Assembly: GCA_902783165.1 (NCBI GenBank)
Contig: CACZPU010000096.1
Coordinates: 1 to 59,359, forward strand
Direction: 5' to 3'
DNA length: 59,359 bases
Source: an uncultured Prevotellaceae bacterium
Lineage (GTDB): Bacteria; Bacteroidota; Bacteroidia; Bacteroidales; Bacteroidaceae
Below the pieces are notes generated by a model. The model was not told the DNA's origin and searched no databases. It saw only the letters and a list, made by a program, of their open reading frames with translations. Made by a program: the position numbers and the translations under genes. Shown here piece after piece: positions 45,335 through 54,682 of this stretch (position 1 is the first letter of the stretch; each line of letters begins with the position of its first letter).

Positions 45335-47596
45335 ATGAAAAAGATAACATTCTGGTCGGTCGTTATCTCCGCTATAACCTTGTTCTCTGCATGTACGCTC
45401 TATTTGGATGAGCCGGAATTGGAGGAAACAAACCGCAAAGGTTTCGATGAACCTGTGCACGAAACCACTGACAAGTATGACGTGACTTATCAGTTCAACG
45501 AGGGTGTTCATTATCTCCAACAGGAGAATGTTGACGACTATATATTGATGTGTGATGATACTATTGTGTATTATGCAGAAAACACACCGTCTGAACTGTT
45601 GCCGCATAAGGGAGAGGTTATCTATAGTGGTTTCTGTAATATGTTCCCCGAAGGTTTTGCCCATGAGGTCGTTGACGTGGAGAAAGAGAACGGCATGTAT
45701 AAACTCACCTGTAAACTTTCAAACTTTGACAAGGTGTTCAAAGAGCTTGACTTGACTGTTAATATCGTTGCAAATCCAAATGACCCTAATCTGGCTAGTG
45801 AAGAAGATGATGCGGTGAATCAGGTAAAGACGCGCTCCAGTGACATACGCAATGATTTGCAGGATGCCAAGGTCTATAAGGAAACTTTGGACTTGAGTTT
45901 TACGTTGGACGCCACCAAATTCCAGGACCTTAAGAAAATATATAACAGGCCAATGTTAGAGAGCGAGGCGAGAGAACGAGATCCCAACAAGAAGAAATTC
46001 GGTGTGTCATACGATGGTAACTTGCAGTTTAGTTTTGGATACTCAATGGAAAAATCGTTCTTGCTGCATTTCAACAAAGGAAAACGTCAGTTCTATTATA
46101 AAATGACTGATGTCATCACCAAGTCATTTGGTATTGCCGGTGAAGGTTCTGTGGCTTTCCGGGTAAAAGCATCCGACCTTCAACCAGAAGGTGGTAAAAA
46201 GTTTTTCGGTGAACAGCATTTGTTCTTGCATATGATGGCTGGCCCAGTTCCGTTAGACCTTTATATAAAACCAGAGATAGAGCTTGCTGGAGGTGTAAAA
46301 GGTTCCATATATGGCACGTTCTCCCAAACAAATACTTCGTCAACGGGATTCTATTACAATTCTCAATCAGATAAGGGACCTTTAGAGACACCTAAGTCAA
46401 GTGAACCATGGGTGATGAAGGAAAAAGAGGGCACTGTGGGGATTCAGGCTGGTTTGTTTGCTAATCTAAATGTGAATCTTGAGGTTGGGCTTACGGTGGC
46501 AAAAGGATTGATAGACGGTTATGTAAAACCCTATGCAGAACTTGACGCAGGATTGAATTTCGATATCAACAACAATTTAGGCAACATAAGCAAGCCTAAC
46601 AATACTTTTTTTGGTGCTTCTTTCTCCGTTGGTTTCAACGCCGGTTTGGCAATCAATGTGCCAATGGTTAATGCTGAATTGTTTCGTGTTGAGGCCGAAC
46701 TGAAGAGCTGGCCTGTCTTCGACCTCAAGTATTCCCTTTATCCGTCTGTTGAGAGCATGACTGTTATTGAAGACAAGTCTGTTTATAATTACCAGCCTGA
46801 TTTTCCAATCTTCAATTGTGATGTGGAATACAAGGATGGGTGGGTTGACGTGACAAAACCGCGCATTGACGTCTATGCTGTACCAGACGACGATGCCGGT
46901 AGCCCGAAATATGTTGCCAGTTTTGAACCTTACGATATAGAAGATCATATAGTAGGAACAACTTATCATTTTCAGCTCACAGCTTCACAATCTGAAATTG
47001 CATTGAACCAAGGCATCAAACGTGGAAATCCATATTTGGCCCGATTTATAGTAACGCGCAAAAATAAAGATTATCTAATAGGTGAACAATATTTCTCAAC
47101 TCGAGCACCTAAGATGCAGCTGAGTAGCTATCGTCAATTGTATGGAGGACCCTATGTCAATCGGGGGGCTGTTGCTTTTGATAGTATGTACCAAGGACAA
47201 TATGAATACAGGTTTAGAGTGGAATGTTTGTTGCATGCTGCCTCGAAGATGTATAATGCAGGGTACCATATTGATGTACGAGATGAGTATGGAGACCCTG
47301 TTCTCTCAAAGGATGTACCTCTTTTTGCCAGTTATCCATTTGTAAACAAAAACGGCAAGGTGGAAAAATGGAACAATGTTAGAGATGGCATAAGAACGAT
47401 GGAAGTAATACTTTTTTCAAAAGAAGAAGGAAATTTTCAAGTTAACATATATCCCATAGTCTATCTGCTCAAGGAAGATGGGTCTTATTCAAAGAAAGAA
47501 TATCCTAATAATGGAGTAAGCTGGTCGATACTGGAGAGCAATATTGACAAGCGCAATTCTGAGCCTAATAGGGCGGATATTGTACAACAGTTCTAA
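45335..47596 (+). CDS. Large lipoprotein of unknown function, last gene of the surface operon
   Basis: A 753-aa lipoprotein. The start at 45335 (MKKITFW) is chosen over an upstream Met because it opens directly into a lipoprotein signal ending at LFSAC. The mature start TLYLDEPELEE is acidic. The central part is Gly/Phe-rich and strand-like (LFANLNVNLEVGLTVAKGLI, FGASFSVGFNAGLAINVP), similar in texture to parts of the giant protein. No catalytic motif is visible. A strong hairpin terminator follows 14 nt after its stop, marking the end of the six-gene run that begins at 27202. Confidence 0.78.
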   Translation: MKKITFWSVVISAITLFSACTLYLDEPELEETNRKGFDEPVHETTDKYDVTYQFNEGVHYLQQENVDDYILMCDDTIVYYAENTPSELLPHKGEVIYSGFCNMFPEGFAHEVVDVEKENGMYKLTCKLSNFDKVFKELDLTVNIVANPNDPNLASEEDDAVNQVKTRSSDIRNDLQDAKVYKETLDLSFTLDATKFQDLKKIYNRPMLESEARERDPNKKKFGVSYDGNLQFSFGYSMEKSFLLHFNKGKRQFYYKMTDVITKSFGIAGEGSVAFRVKASDLQPEGGKKFFGEQHLFLHMMAGPVPLDLYIKPEIELAGGVKGSIYGTFSQTNTSSTGFYYNSQSDKGPLETPKSSEPWVMKEKEGTVGIQAGLFANLNVNLEVGLTVAKGLIDGYVKPYAELDAGLNFDINNNLGNISKPNNTFFGASFSVGFNAGLAINVPMVNAELFRVEAELKSWPVFDLKYSLYPSVESMTVIEDKSVYNYQPDFPIFNCDVEYKDGWVDVTKPRIDVYAVPDDDAGSPKYVASFEPYDIEDHIVGTTYHFQLTASQSEIALNQGIKRGNPYLARFIVTRKNKDYLIGEQYFSTRAPKMQLSSYRQLYGGPYVNRGAVAFDSMYQGQYEYRFRVECLLHAASKMYNAGYHIDVRDEYGDPVLSKDVPLFASYPFVNKNGKVEKWNNVRDGIRTMEVILFSKEEGNFQVNIYPIVYLLKEDGSYSKKEYPNNGVSWSILESNIDKRNSEPNRADIVQQF

Positions 47597-47609
47597 AGAT
47601 TTATTTCAA

Positions 47610-47678
47610 GTGCTGTGGCAGGTTGATGTCGTAAAAACATAACATCGGTCTGCTACAGTGTTATATAATGTTTTTTTT
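47610..47678 (+). terminator. Terminator of the six-gene surface operon
   Basis: Arms 47610-47629 and 47642-47660 form a stem of about 19 bp that uses several G-U pairs, with a 12-nt loop. A run of eight T follows at 47671-47678, about 10 nt after the stem. It lies 14 nt past the stop of the last surface gene. Confidence 0.62.
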
Positions 47679-48136
47679 GAGGTTAAAGACTATTCGCAAA
47701 TCTATCTATGTGGTTGAAAACCTGATAATTGGGTGATGCTTCTGTGCTATACGAATTGCATCAAGTCAAATGTTTTCGAGCGACTCGTATACAAAAATTC
47801 ATTTATTAACATAAGTCTTTTTGTAAGGTCCTGCAAATCAAATACTCTGAATGGTTTTTGAAAAAGCACGACATTTTATAGGAAGTGTTTTTAACAACTG
47901 TTTGCCCGCACAAATTGCCCTATAATTCCTTTTTTTCTTATTATTTGACTTGTTTTGCCGAAATTGCTGATTTTCGACACACATTTTCTGGTTTTAGTTA
48001 GGGTTCTGGTATTGGTTTCAGTGTGGGATGTTTATTCACATTCCTCTGATATGTAATAAGTTACGCAGTAGTGCGGGTTGTGGAAGTATTTTTACTATAG
48101 AGGGGAGTGAAATGGTAAAGTTGCGGGTTGACTGAC

Positions 48137-48190
48137 GAAAGATTATCTTTTACCTCATGAAAGATTATCTTTTACCTCATGAAAGATTAC
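48137..48190. repeat. 22-bp tandem repeat with near-palindromic core
   Basis: Two identical 22-bp units (48137-48158 and 48159-48180) are followed by a partial third unit (48181-48190). Each unit contains AAAGATTATCTTT, a palindrome around one central base. A related TATCTTTTAC recurs near 48210. Too few and no spacers, so it is not a CRISPR array. Confidence 0.8.
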
Positions 48191-48360
48191 TTTTTGAAGT
48201 CTAAAACCATATCTTTTACACCGCGATTTATCATCTATCATTTTGTCAAAACAATAAATTGATATAGTATGGATAATACGAAAGTTTCTTTTAGGCCTTA
48301 CTCTTTTTTTGTAGTTTTGGAAAACATGTTTCATTTAGGCAAAAAAAACAATGAATTTCT

Positions 48361-48391
48361 TTTGTTCTGCCTTTGATTTTGCGTAACTTTG
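48361..48391 (+). promoter_or_regulatory. Consensus promoter of the S41 peptidase gene
   Basis: TTTG (48361-48364), a 19-nt spacer and TAACTTTG (48384-48391) match the Bacteroidetes consensus exactly. Transcription should begin near 48396, which excludes the upstream TTG and makes the ATG at 48395 leaderless; ATG at 48419 is the likely start. Confidence 0.8.
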
Positions 48392-48418
48392 CAAATGATA
48401 ATATGGGATTTAGAATAT

Positions 48419-50026
48419 ATGCGTAGATATAGGTTATTGTCTTTTTTTGTTCTGCTGCATTGGCTTTCAATATCAACTGTTGCACAAGATGTGTTGGATA
48501 ACCAAGTGGAATATCATAGTAAGATGGTGGAACAAAGTAGTTATTATTTGAAAGCTAACAAATACCAGAAGGATTTCCTTTTGGCCATGCAGTTGCTCAA
48601 AGAGTCACACCCAGCATTTGCCGAGGGTATGAAGCGCCCGTTTGACATAGATTTTGCTATCCGTAAAGGCTATCGCGAAGCGGAGAATATGAAGAGCGAT
48701 GGTGAACTGATGTATTATTTGCAAGGTATATTCTCCCAGTTGCACGACGGACATACCCTCGTTTCATCAATGATGTATGATTCCAGTGCCATATATCCAG
48801 TCAGTTATTACTATCATGACGGTCATTATTATTTGTGGGGAGGTACTGAGCAGACCTCTATCTATCTTGGAAGGGAAATCAGCAAGATTAACAGTGTTCC
48901 TGTGAAAGAGGTTGTTGATGCATTCCGCAAGGATTTCAGTTTTGAGAATGAAACCGACCGTGAGGTTCGTTTGCGCGACAATGTGTTTCGTAATGTAAGC
49001 TTTTGGCAGAACAAACCGTTCTTTCATAAAGATTCCACGATGATAATTACGTTCTCTGATGGAATGAATGCTATGGTGCAACCTACCAAAGGCTGGATGA
49101 ATTTGCGTTATGCGAAACCTCGCTTTGGCAGGGAACGAGTGGAAACTCCTCGTAAAATGCTGAATGAAGCTTTCACTTCATCCATTGATGCCGAACGAAG
49201 CATTGGCTATTTGCAGTTGAATACCTGTTTCGACCCTTATACCACCATGCTCATATTGGGTATGCGTGGCATTGAAATCACTCAAGAACTGGTTGACTCA
49301 TTCAAGGGGAAGCCCAATTTTCATGAGTATCTGAAGGATTTCTTTGCAGCTATGGAAGAACAGGAAATAAAGACTCTGGTGATAGACTTGCGTGACAATA
49401 GTGGTGGATGTTCGCTCATTAGTTACGAACTGCTTAGTTGGCTCTATCCCATCCGTCAACTGAAATGTGTCACTGAAGCCATCCGTTATTCACCGTTATA
49501 CCAGCAATTCTATGCTGCTGAGGCTATGAATGAAATAGAGCGCATTAAAGCAGCTAATCAACATGTTTTCTCACCAGATAAGTTGTACGATTCGGATACC
49601 GACAAGGAGTATTCTGATTCTGAAATTGTATCTGCAGGCTTCAGTGGTGTCAATGAAAATGCCGATTTATATAATCTGAGTAGTCGCAACATATTCAAGG
49701 GAAATGTTTTTTTCTTGCAGAATGAAAGGACCTATAGTGCTGCATCAGACATTATTGTGATGGCACGTGATAATGGCATCGGCAAGGTAGTTGGTACAAA
49801 AGGGTGCTACCAAACAAGCAATTACAGTTCTGCTTTGTCGTGGAAATTGCCTAATACAGGAATCACCGGCATGGTGAGCCACCGTGCCTGTTTCCGTCCC
49901 GACCGCACTAAACTTGGTGAACTTGAACTTTTACCCGATGTGTTGATCACCTATTCGTGGGATGATGTGTTGCGTGGCAGGGACAAGTGTTGGCAGTGGG
50001 TTGCCGACCATGCCGGTGATGAATAA
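48419..50026 (+). CDS. S41 family serine peptidase (C-terminal processing protease-like)
   Basis: A 535-aa exported protein with signal peptide 1-22 (TVAQD). The S41 core lies at about 250-530: LVIDLRDNSGG (320-330), then nucleophile Ser440 in LQNERTYSAASD, and the following VGTKGCYQTSNYS segment typical of the family. The N-terminal 230 residues are helical, with LHDGHTLV (108-115) as often seen in tricorn-type S41 proteins; no clear PDZ domain is visible. It is a single gene between the surface-operon terminator and the convergent GH141 gene (15 nt away). Housekeeping peptide degradation in the periplasm is the likely role; the substrate is unknown. Confidence 0.86.
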   Translation: MRRYRLLSFFVLLHWLSISTVAQDVLDNQVEYHSKMVEQSSYYLKANKYQKDFLLAMQLLKESHPAFAEGMKRPFDIDFAIRKGYREAENMKSDGELMYYLQGIFSQLHDGHTLVSSMMYDSSAIYPVSYYYHDGHYYLWGGTEQTSIYLGREISKINSVPVKEVVDAFRKDFSFENETDREVRLRDNVFRNVSFWQNKPFFHKDSTMIITFSDGMNAMVQPTKGWMNLRYAKPRFGRERVETPRKMLNEAFTSSIDAERSIGYLQLNTCFDPYTTMLILGMRGIEITQELVDSFKGKPNFHEYLKDFFAAMEEQEIKTLVIDLRDNSGGCSLISYELLSWLYPIRQLKCVTEAIRYSPLYQQFYAAEAMNEIERIKAANQHVFSPDKLYDSDTDKEYSDSEIVSAGFSGVNENADLYNLSSRNIFKGNVFFLQNERTYSAASDIIVMARDNGIGKVVGTKGCYQTSNYSSALSWKLPNTGITGMVSHRACFRPDRTKLGELELLPDVLITYSWDDVLRGRDKCWQWVADHAGDE

Positions 50027-50041
50027 TCTTCTATAATATTT

Positions 50042-51961
50042 TTACTGAATCTTCCTTACAGCCATTTCTATGTATAGTTTGATGGGCTCCGGCTCCTCGT
50101 TGGGTATGATGTCACGATAGGCTGGCTCTATGCCTGCTGCGTGTTGTATGGCCAAAGCTTCCTCATCGAAGGGGATATTGCGGTATTTGTGTGTACGCAC
50201 CACTTCCACGCCTTTTCCGCTGTTCTTCAAATAGTTGTCTTTCACATAATTGTCTTCTACGGTTATTTCATAATCGCGGTCAGAGTCTATGTGCAGCCAC
50301 ATCTGGCGTAAGCTGTTAATGAAATTCTTGCGGATAGCCCAGCCTGATGAACCGTCGTCTGGATAGATGCAACGGGGTCCGTTGTAGAGATAGTTGCCTT
50401 CGCAAACAGAACCTGGCTGTCGACCGAGCATGTAGATGATACCACCGTCGGTAAGTACTTGGTGCGAATGACCGAGGCTGTTGTAGCTGATACTGTTGTT
50501 ACCAGCCACAGTCGATTCTGGAATAGCAGCATTGCCCCACCACCAACCAAGTGCAACACATCCGTATGGTGTCCCGGCGATGTCGTTATGGTCGTATTTG
50601 ACGTTTTTTACAAAGAAGCCTAGCATAGCTTCTAGTTGCCTAAAGTCAAGACAGATGTTACGTGCGTAGTTGTTGGTTATGCGTATGTCGTGGCATAGTC
50701 CTTCCACTCCTTTTGCAAAGCGCCCTTCACCATCACCAATCTCATAATGCTGTGGATGTCCCACGCTAATGATGTTGCCCAGCAAGTCGCAGAATACGTT
50801 TCCTGTGACATCAATTTCCGAGTCGTCGTTGTCAAGATTGATGGCGGTTGCCGATGCCAGATGAAGGAACTTGTTGCGTAAAATTTTCACATTCTTGGCA
50901 TTGCGCACTTCAATAGTTCCATCTGGGACATCGCATGAGTTGTATTTTGTGGGATGCCAGTTTCCGTCAGGGATATATTTCAATGCTAGTCCCAAACTTT
51001 GAATACCACCGAAGCCTCGCGAATTCTCCAAAGGCATCAGGTTCCAAGCATCATATGAGAATGTAAGCCCTTCGAAGCAAATGTTTCCTGCTTGTTGTGC
51101 GTTGTCCTTTCCAAGAATCTTGATGAGTCCTTCAGTCTGAGGAGCAATGACGTTTGCCTTTGTCATGTCTTCGCCATTGCTATAGTAATAAAGTGTTTTT
51201 GCAGAACGGTCGAAATAGAATTCACCTGGCTCATCTAGCAGCTCCAAGGCGTTTCGAACAAAGAAAAGACGGTCGAAATTGGTTTTGCCAGCCCATTTCA
51301 GTGTGGTAAGTATTGCGCTGATAGGTTGTTGCAGTTCCACGGCGATGGTGTCGCCCCATTTCTGCATATCGCTAACGCATATCACTTTTTCGTTCCACAC
51401 ATTGTTCTGTACCAACTCCACGTCTTGAGGATTTTTGAAAGCAGCCATTTCTGCACCAGCCTGCATCTTGATGCCTATAGGGGCTTGCCCTGCACCGAAT
51501 GCCCAAGGCTCTTTGCCTGTAATGTCAATTATCCCGTATGCACCAAGTCCTTGTATCAAATTGCGTGAGCCGGCCATGCGTGCGCGCTTTCCGTTGACTA
51601 TCAGAGTGCGCAGTTTAACATTGCTGTTGAAATTGGTCTTCCACAAATTGCCGTGTATTCGTTGCCATCCCGTTACATGGCGTCCTCCGCTTATTATGGG
51701 GTTCTCGCCTTGGGCTGCCTTCAAAGTGATTGTATGTCCATTCTTTCCTGATAAGTTGTTGTCGAAAACCAACGGGGCCGACAACTCGTATTCTCCGCCG
51801 TGCAACAACATCACAACATCTTCCTTTTGATTTTTCACTGTATTTCTTAGGGCGGTCATTGCCTTTTGAAATGTTTGCGGTGTTGTCTCAATTACTTTCT
51901 GTGCAAAACAAAAGCTTGAGGAGCAGATGCACAGGGCCAATGTCAGATAGATTTTTCGCAT
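50042..51961 (-). CDS. GH141-like right-handed parallel beta-helix glycosidase
   Basis: A 639-aa exported protein with signal peptide 1-20. Residues about 25-110 start the helix (FQKAMTALRNTVKNQKEDVVMLLHGGEY). A barrel-like insert at about 120-270 follows, then many beta-helix coils (about 290-600) including AINLDNDDSEIDVTGNVF and the conserved VLTDGGIIYMLGRQPGSVCEGNYLY. This layout matches GH141, whose characterised members remove alpha-L-fucose in rhamnogalacturonan II or cut xylan. A beta-helix polysaccharide lyase is the alternative. It follows a GH2 gene by 71 nt and shares its transcript. Family confidence moderate; substrate inferred from the pectin enzymes elsewhere in the window. Confidence 0.72.
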   Translation of the reverse strand: MRKIYLTLALCICSSSFCFAQKVIETTPQTFQKAMTALRNTVKNQKEDVVMLLHGGEYELSAPLVFDNNLSGKNGHTITLKAAQGENPIISGGRHVTGWQRIHGNLWKTNFNSNVKLRTLIVNGKRARMAGSRNLIQGLGAYGIIDITGKEPWAFGAGQAPIGIKMQAGAEMAAFKNPQDVELVQNNVWNEKVICVSDMQKWGDTIAVELQQPISAILTTLKWAGKTNFDRLFFVRNALELLDEPGEFYFDRSAKTLYYYSNGEDMTKANVIAPQTEGLIKILGKDNAQQAGNICFEGLTFSYDAWNLMPLENSRGFGGIQSLGLALKYIPDGNWHPTKYNSCDVPDGTIEVRNAKNVKILRNKFLHLASATAINLDNDDSEIDVTGNVFCDLLGNIISVGHPQHYEIGDGEGRFAKGVEGLCHDIRITNNYARNICLDFRQLEAMLGFFVKNVKYDHNDIAGTPYGCVALGWWWGNAAIPESTVAGNNSISYNSLGHSHQVLTDGGIIYMLGRQPGSVCEGNYLYNGPRCIYPDDGSSGWAIRKNFINSLRQMWLHIDSDRDYEITVEDNYVKDNYLKNSGKGVEVVRTHKYRNIPFDEEALAIQHAAGIEPAYRDIIPNEEPEPIKLYIEMAVRKIQ

Positions 51962-52032
51962 ATTCTTGTTGTTCTAATCTTGTTACAGTCTTGTATTTGT
52001 TAGGTTGTCTTATAATGGTTTGTGAAGATGAA

Positions 52033-54114
52033 TCAGTTCACAGCACCATCAAGTCGTCCGCCTTGTTGCTTAATATCCTGCTTTTGGGCATTGGGATTGA
52101 AGGTACATTTGCATTCGTCTGTTATCTTGCCGGCTTTTACAGTGATGGTGTTTTCGCCTTCACAAAGTGTGACATTCTTGAAAACGATGCGGTTGATTTC
52201 GTCCTTTTTTGCCTTGCCTATGCGCTTTCCGTTTAGATACAACGTTGCCTGTGGCTGGTTGGTGTATACTTTCACATCGGTTTGTGCTTCGGTGCGCAGC
52301 GTATAGCGTCGTGCTGCTATGTAAAGCATAGGTTCAGAGTTCCAATTGGCTTTGTAGAAATAGTATGAGTCCTTGAATGTCTTGCGGTCCCAAGTCACGA
52401 TGCCTTTATCGTTCATACCCTTGTAGTCCCCTTCGTCGCGAATGCTTGACGGATTGTCGCTATATTGCCAAATGAATTTGCACCATGCATATGGGCGTTT
52501 CACCATGTCGCGCCAGTTCTCCTCGTGCACTCTTGCTTGGTTTTCCTCATAATGAATTTTGTTGGTTACCTTTTTCTCGAATCCATGTTGGTTAGGACTT
52601 CCAGCGGCACCATATTCGCAGAGACCCATAGGAATGCCGTTAGCTTCAATCTTTGCCTGATCGAAAAATTCTCCGACGCCGCTTTGGTTCTCGTAGAATC
52701 CGAAGTATTTGTTCCAGCCGAAGGTGTCGGTAATGCCTTGGAAACCATCCTGACTATAGCAGATTGCCAATGTGGTGAGCCGCTGTGGGTCTATTTCTTT
52801 GGCCTTGGCGTTCAGTTGACGGAGGAAGGTGGCTGGTTCGTCGTATTTGAACGACAATTCGTTGCACAAACTCCAAAAGCAGATGGCTGGTGAATTGTAG
52901 TTCTGCTTGATCATTTCTATGAGGTTTTGCATCACGTTGACCTCCAACTGCGGGTTCTTCATATAGCCCGGTGAGTTGTATCCTCCTGGTCCGGCCAAGT
53001 TCAGTTCATACCAGAGCACGATGCCGCGCTCGTCATACATTTGCACATCGTACTTGGAGTGTGGATAATGCACAAAGCGCACACCCGTGGAGCCCAAGTC
53101 ATAGATGATGTCTGCATCTTCACGCATGGCCTTCTCGTTGTAGAGTCCGGCTGTCTTGTAGCCTTCTTCGTGGCGGCAAACCCCATGTAGGTCGAGATGC
53201 TTCCCATTGAGGAAGAATCCTCTGTCAGCATCGATGCTGAAATAACGGAAACCGGTTTGCTCGGTTACTCTGTCAACCACTTGTCCGTTGCTTAATAATT
53301 CAACTCTTACACAATACATATATGGGTCTTGCCGACCATTCCAAAGGTGTGGCGCGCTAATGCTTAAGGCTGTGGTGTATGCTTTGGCATCCGACACACT
53401 GCTTTTCTTTTCTGCCACAATGTTTCCGTTTTGGTCAGCTATCGTCACACGGATTTCTTTACCGCCTATTCCGTTTTTTAAAGAGAGCATGGTCTCAATG
53501 GTGATGTCGGCCTGTTGCTCAGATATGTTATTCTGATGAATATACACGCCATTGGAAGCATAGTCAAGCGGCGAAATACAGTCTTCGCCAGTCACAATCA
53601 TAGTTACTGGGCGTGTGATGCCCCCGTAGACATTGAAATCGCCTGCCAAAGGAGCTACATCGGTGCGGTAGGCGTTGCTTGCCAACACACTTATCTTGTT
53701 GTCACCGTCTTTTAACTTGTCAGTTATCTCAAAGCAAAAGGCAGTGTATCCGCCTGAATGATGTCCCACATACTGCTGGTTGACAGCCACTTCGGCAAAT
53801 GAATTCACGGCATCGAACTTCAGGAAAACACGCTTGCCCTTCATCTGTCGGGCATCATATTTCAACGAATGTTCATACATATAGGCGCCACGTTCGTATT
53901 TCATTCCTGAGAACACGTCGTCGAGATTCCATGTGTGTGGTACACTCACGGTTTCTGCTTTCGGGTGGCGGCTCACATCGTAGGCAGGATAGAACTGCCA
54001 ATTGCTGTCGAGTGCAAGTGTAGCTCTTACATTATCATTATCGGCCATTGCCTGCATACACGACAAAAACACCAGCAAGCATGAGGTTAGCATAGTTCTT
54101 TTCATTATTCTCAT
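52033..54114 (-). CDS. GH2 family exo-beta-glycosidase (galactosidase/uronidase type)
   Basis: A 693-aa exported enzyme with signal peptide ending near AMADN; Met4 (54105) is an equally good start. Order: sugar-binding jelly roll (30-175), Ig-like domain (185-290), TIM barrel (295-600) and a small C-terminal domain (DVKVYTNQPQATLYLNGKRIG). Acid/base Glu419 lies in FWSLCNEL, where the common Gly before Asn is Cys. Nucleophile Glu500 lies in GLCEYGAAG. It differs from the GH2 at 5966-8422 in nucleophile context (CEYGA versus SEAST), so the two are distinct subfamilies and probably act on different sugars. First gene of the operon with the GH141-like gene. Confidence 0.88.
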   Translation of the reverse strand: MRIMKRTMLTSCLLVFLSCMQAMADNDNVRATLALDSNWQFYPAYDVSRHPKAETVSVPHTWNLDDVFSGMKYERGAYMYEHSLKYDARQMKGKRVFLKFDAVNSFAEVAVNQQYVGHHSGGYTAFCFEITDKLKDGDNKISVLASNAYRTDVAPLAGDFNVYGGITRPVTMIVTGEDCISPLDYASNGVYIHQNNISEQQADITIETMLSLKNGIGGKEIRVTIADQNGNIVAEKKSSVSDAKAYTTALSISAPHLWNGRQDPYMYCVRVELLSNGQVVDRVTEQTGFRYFSIDADRGFFLNGKHLDLHGVCRHEEGYKTAGLYNEKAMREDADIIYDLGSTGVRFVHYPHSKYDVQMYDERGIVLWYELNLAGPGGYNSPGYMKNPQLEVNVMQNLIEMIKQNYNSPAICFWSLCNELSFKYDEPATFLRQLNAKAKEIDPQRLTTLAICYSQDGFQGITDTFGWNKYFGFYENQSGVGEFFDQAKIEANGIPMGLCEYGAAGSPNQHGFEKKVTNKIHYEENQARVHEENWRDMVKRPYAWCKFIWQYSDNPSSIRDEGDYKGMNDKGIVTWDRKTFKDSYYFYKANWNSEPMLYIAARRYTLRTEAQTDVKVYTNQPQATLYLNGKRIGKAKKDEINRIVFKNVTLCEGENTITVKAGKITDECKCTFNPNAQKQDIKQQGGRLDGAVN

Positions 54115-54146
54115 AGATTGTTTTGATTTGTTTCGTTTTGTTTTCG

Positions 54147-54176
54147 CAAAGGTACAGTTTATTTTTCAAAAACAAA
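54147..54176 (-). promoter_or_regulatory. Promoter of the GH2-GH141 operon
   Basis: On the minus strand TTTG (54173-54176) is followed after 18 nt by TACCTTTG (54147-54154). The leader would be about 28 nt to the ATG at 54114. Confidence 0.65.
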
Positions 54177-54393
54177 AAATTATTAAAAGAAATTTTTCTT
54201 TGGTATGCAAGAATTGTATGTGTAAAGACTCGACATTCCTCCAATCTTTCCTCAACCTTTTATTTCTGCATTGGTTTGATGGTTTCTTTGTGCTTGTAAC
54301 TATGCAATTGTAGGCAGTCCAGGCAGTAATGGTATGCAATAAGGGCAGGCCCATTAGATTTTTTTCTTTACAAGATGCTGTAAGTGCTAAAGG

Positions 54394-54457
54394 TGTACAA
54401 AGTCTTTTGTACAAGTTGTGCAAACCATATGTACATATTGTACAAATGTCGTGTACA
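54394..54457. repeat. Cluster of five TGTACA palindromes (candidate operator array)
   Basis: TGTACA occurs at 54394, 54408, 54430, 54439 and 54452. The first two form an 8-bp inverted repeat with 4-nt spacer (54394-54413). The third sits in the 12-nt perfect palindrome ATATGTACATAT (54427-54438). The fourth is in TTGTACAA and the fifth in GTGTACAC. Chance would give about 0.02 copies in this length. It lies between the two divergent promoters at distances suitable for a regulator. Confidence 0.75.
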
Positions 54458-54585
54458 CATTGAAAAGAAAGTGCTTTATACTGTAAAACTATTAACAAAG
54501 TGTGACGACATAGCTCGATAGATATTGTAGCGGAAGAATGATTTGCCTGCATATTATGCCAAAATGATGATTTTGTAAATAATAG

Positions 54586-54618
54586 TTTTGCTAATGATAT
54601 TTTTTTTTGTTACTTTTG
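54586..54618 (+). promoter_or_regulatory. Promoter of the patatin-PP2C operon
   Basis: TTTTG (54586-54590), a 20-nt spacer and TACTTTTG (54611-54618). The start is expected near 54624, leaving a leader of about 59 nt. Confidence 0.72.
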
Positions 54619-54682
54619 CAGAGTGGAGAGCATTTCTGTATTTATAAAGCGTACAAATTAAATAACCTTTATCAAGACGTAT

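Larger units (their letters stand above)
47597..48360. other. Non-coding stretch after the surface operon
   Basis: 764 bp of AT-rich DNA before the S41 promoter with no convincing ORF. It contains the operon terminator, a 14-nt motif at 47915-47928 that also occurs (13 of 14) at 27026-27039 upstream of the operon, a TGCGGGTTG repeated at 48073 and 48122, and a 22-bp tandem repeat at 48137-48190. Confidence 0.6.
54115..54682. other. Divergent intergenic region between GH2 and the patatin gene
   Basis: 568 bp without a convincing gene. It contains both divergent promoters and, in the middle, a cluster of five TGTACA sites (54394-54457). Confidence 0.6.

Noticed and set aside
48137-48190. Possible CRISPR array
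   Set aside because: Units are directly adjacent with no spacers and there are no cas genes.
48389-48418. Upstream TTG or ATG starts for the S41 gene
   Set aside because: The TTG overlaps the -7 box and the ATG at 48395 sits at the predicted transcription start; ATG at 48419 begins the signal peptide.
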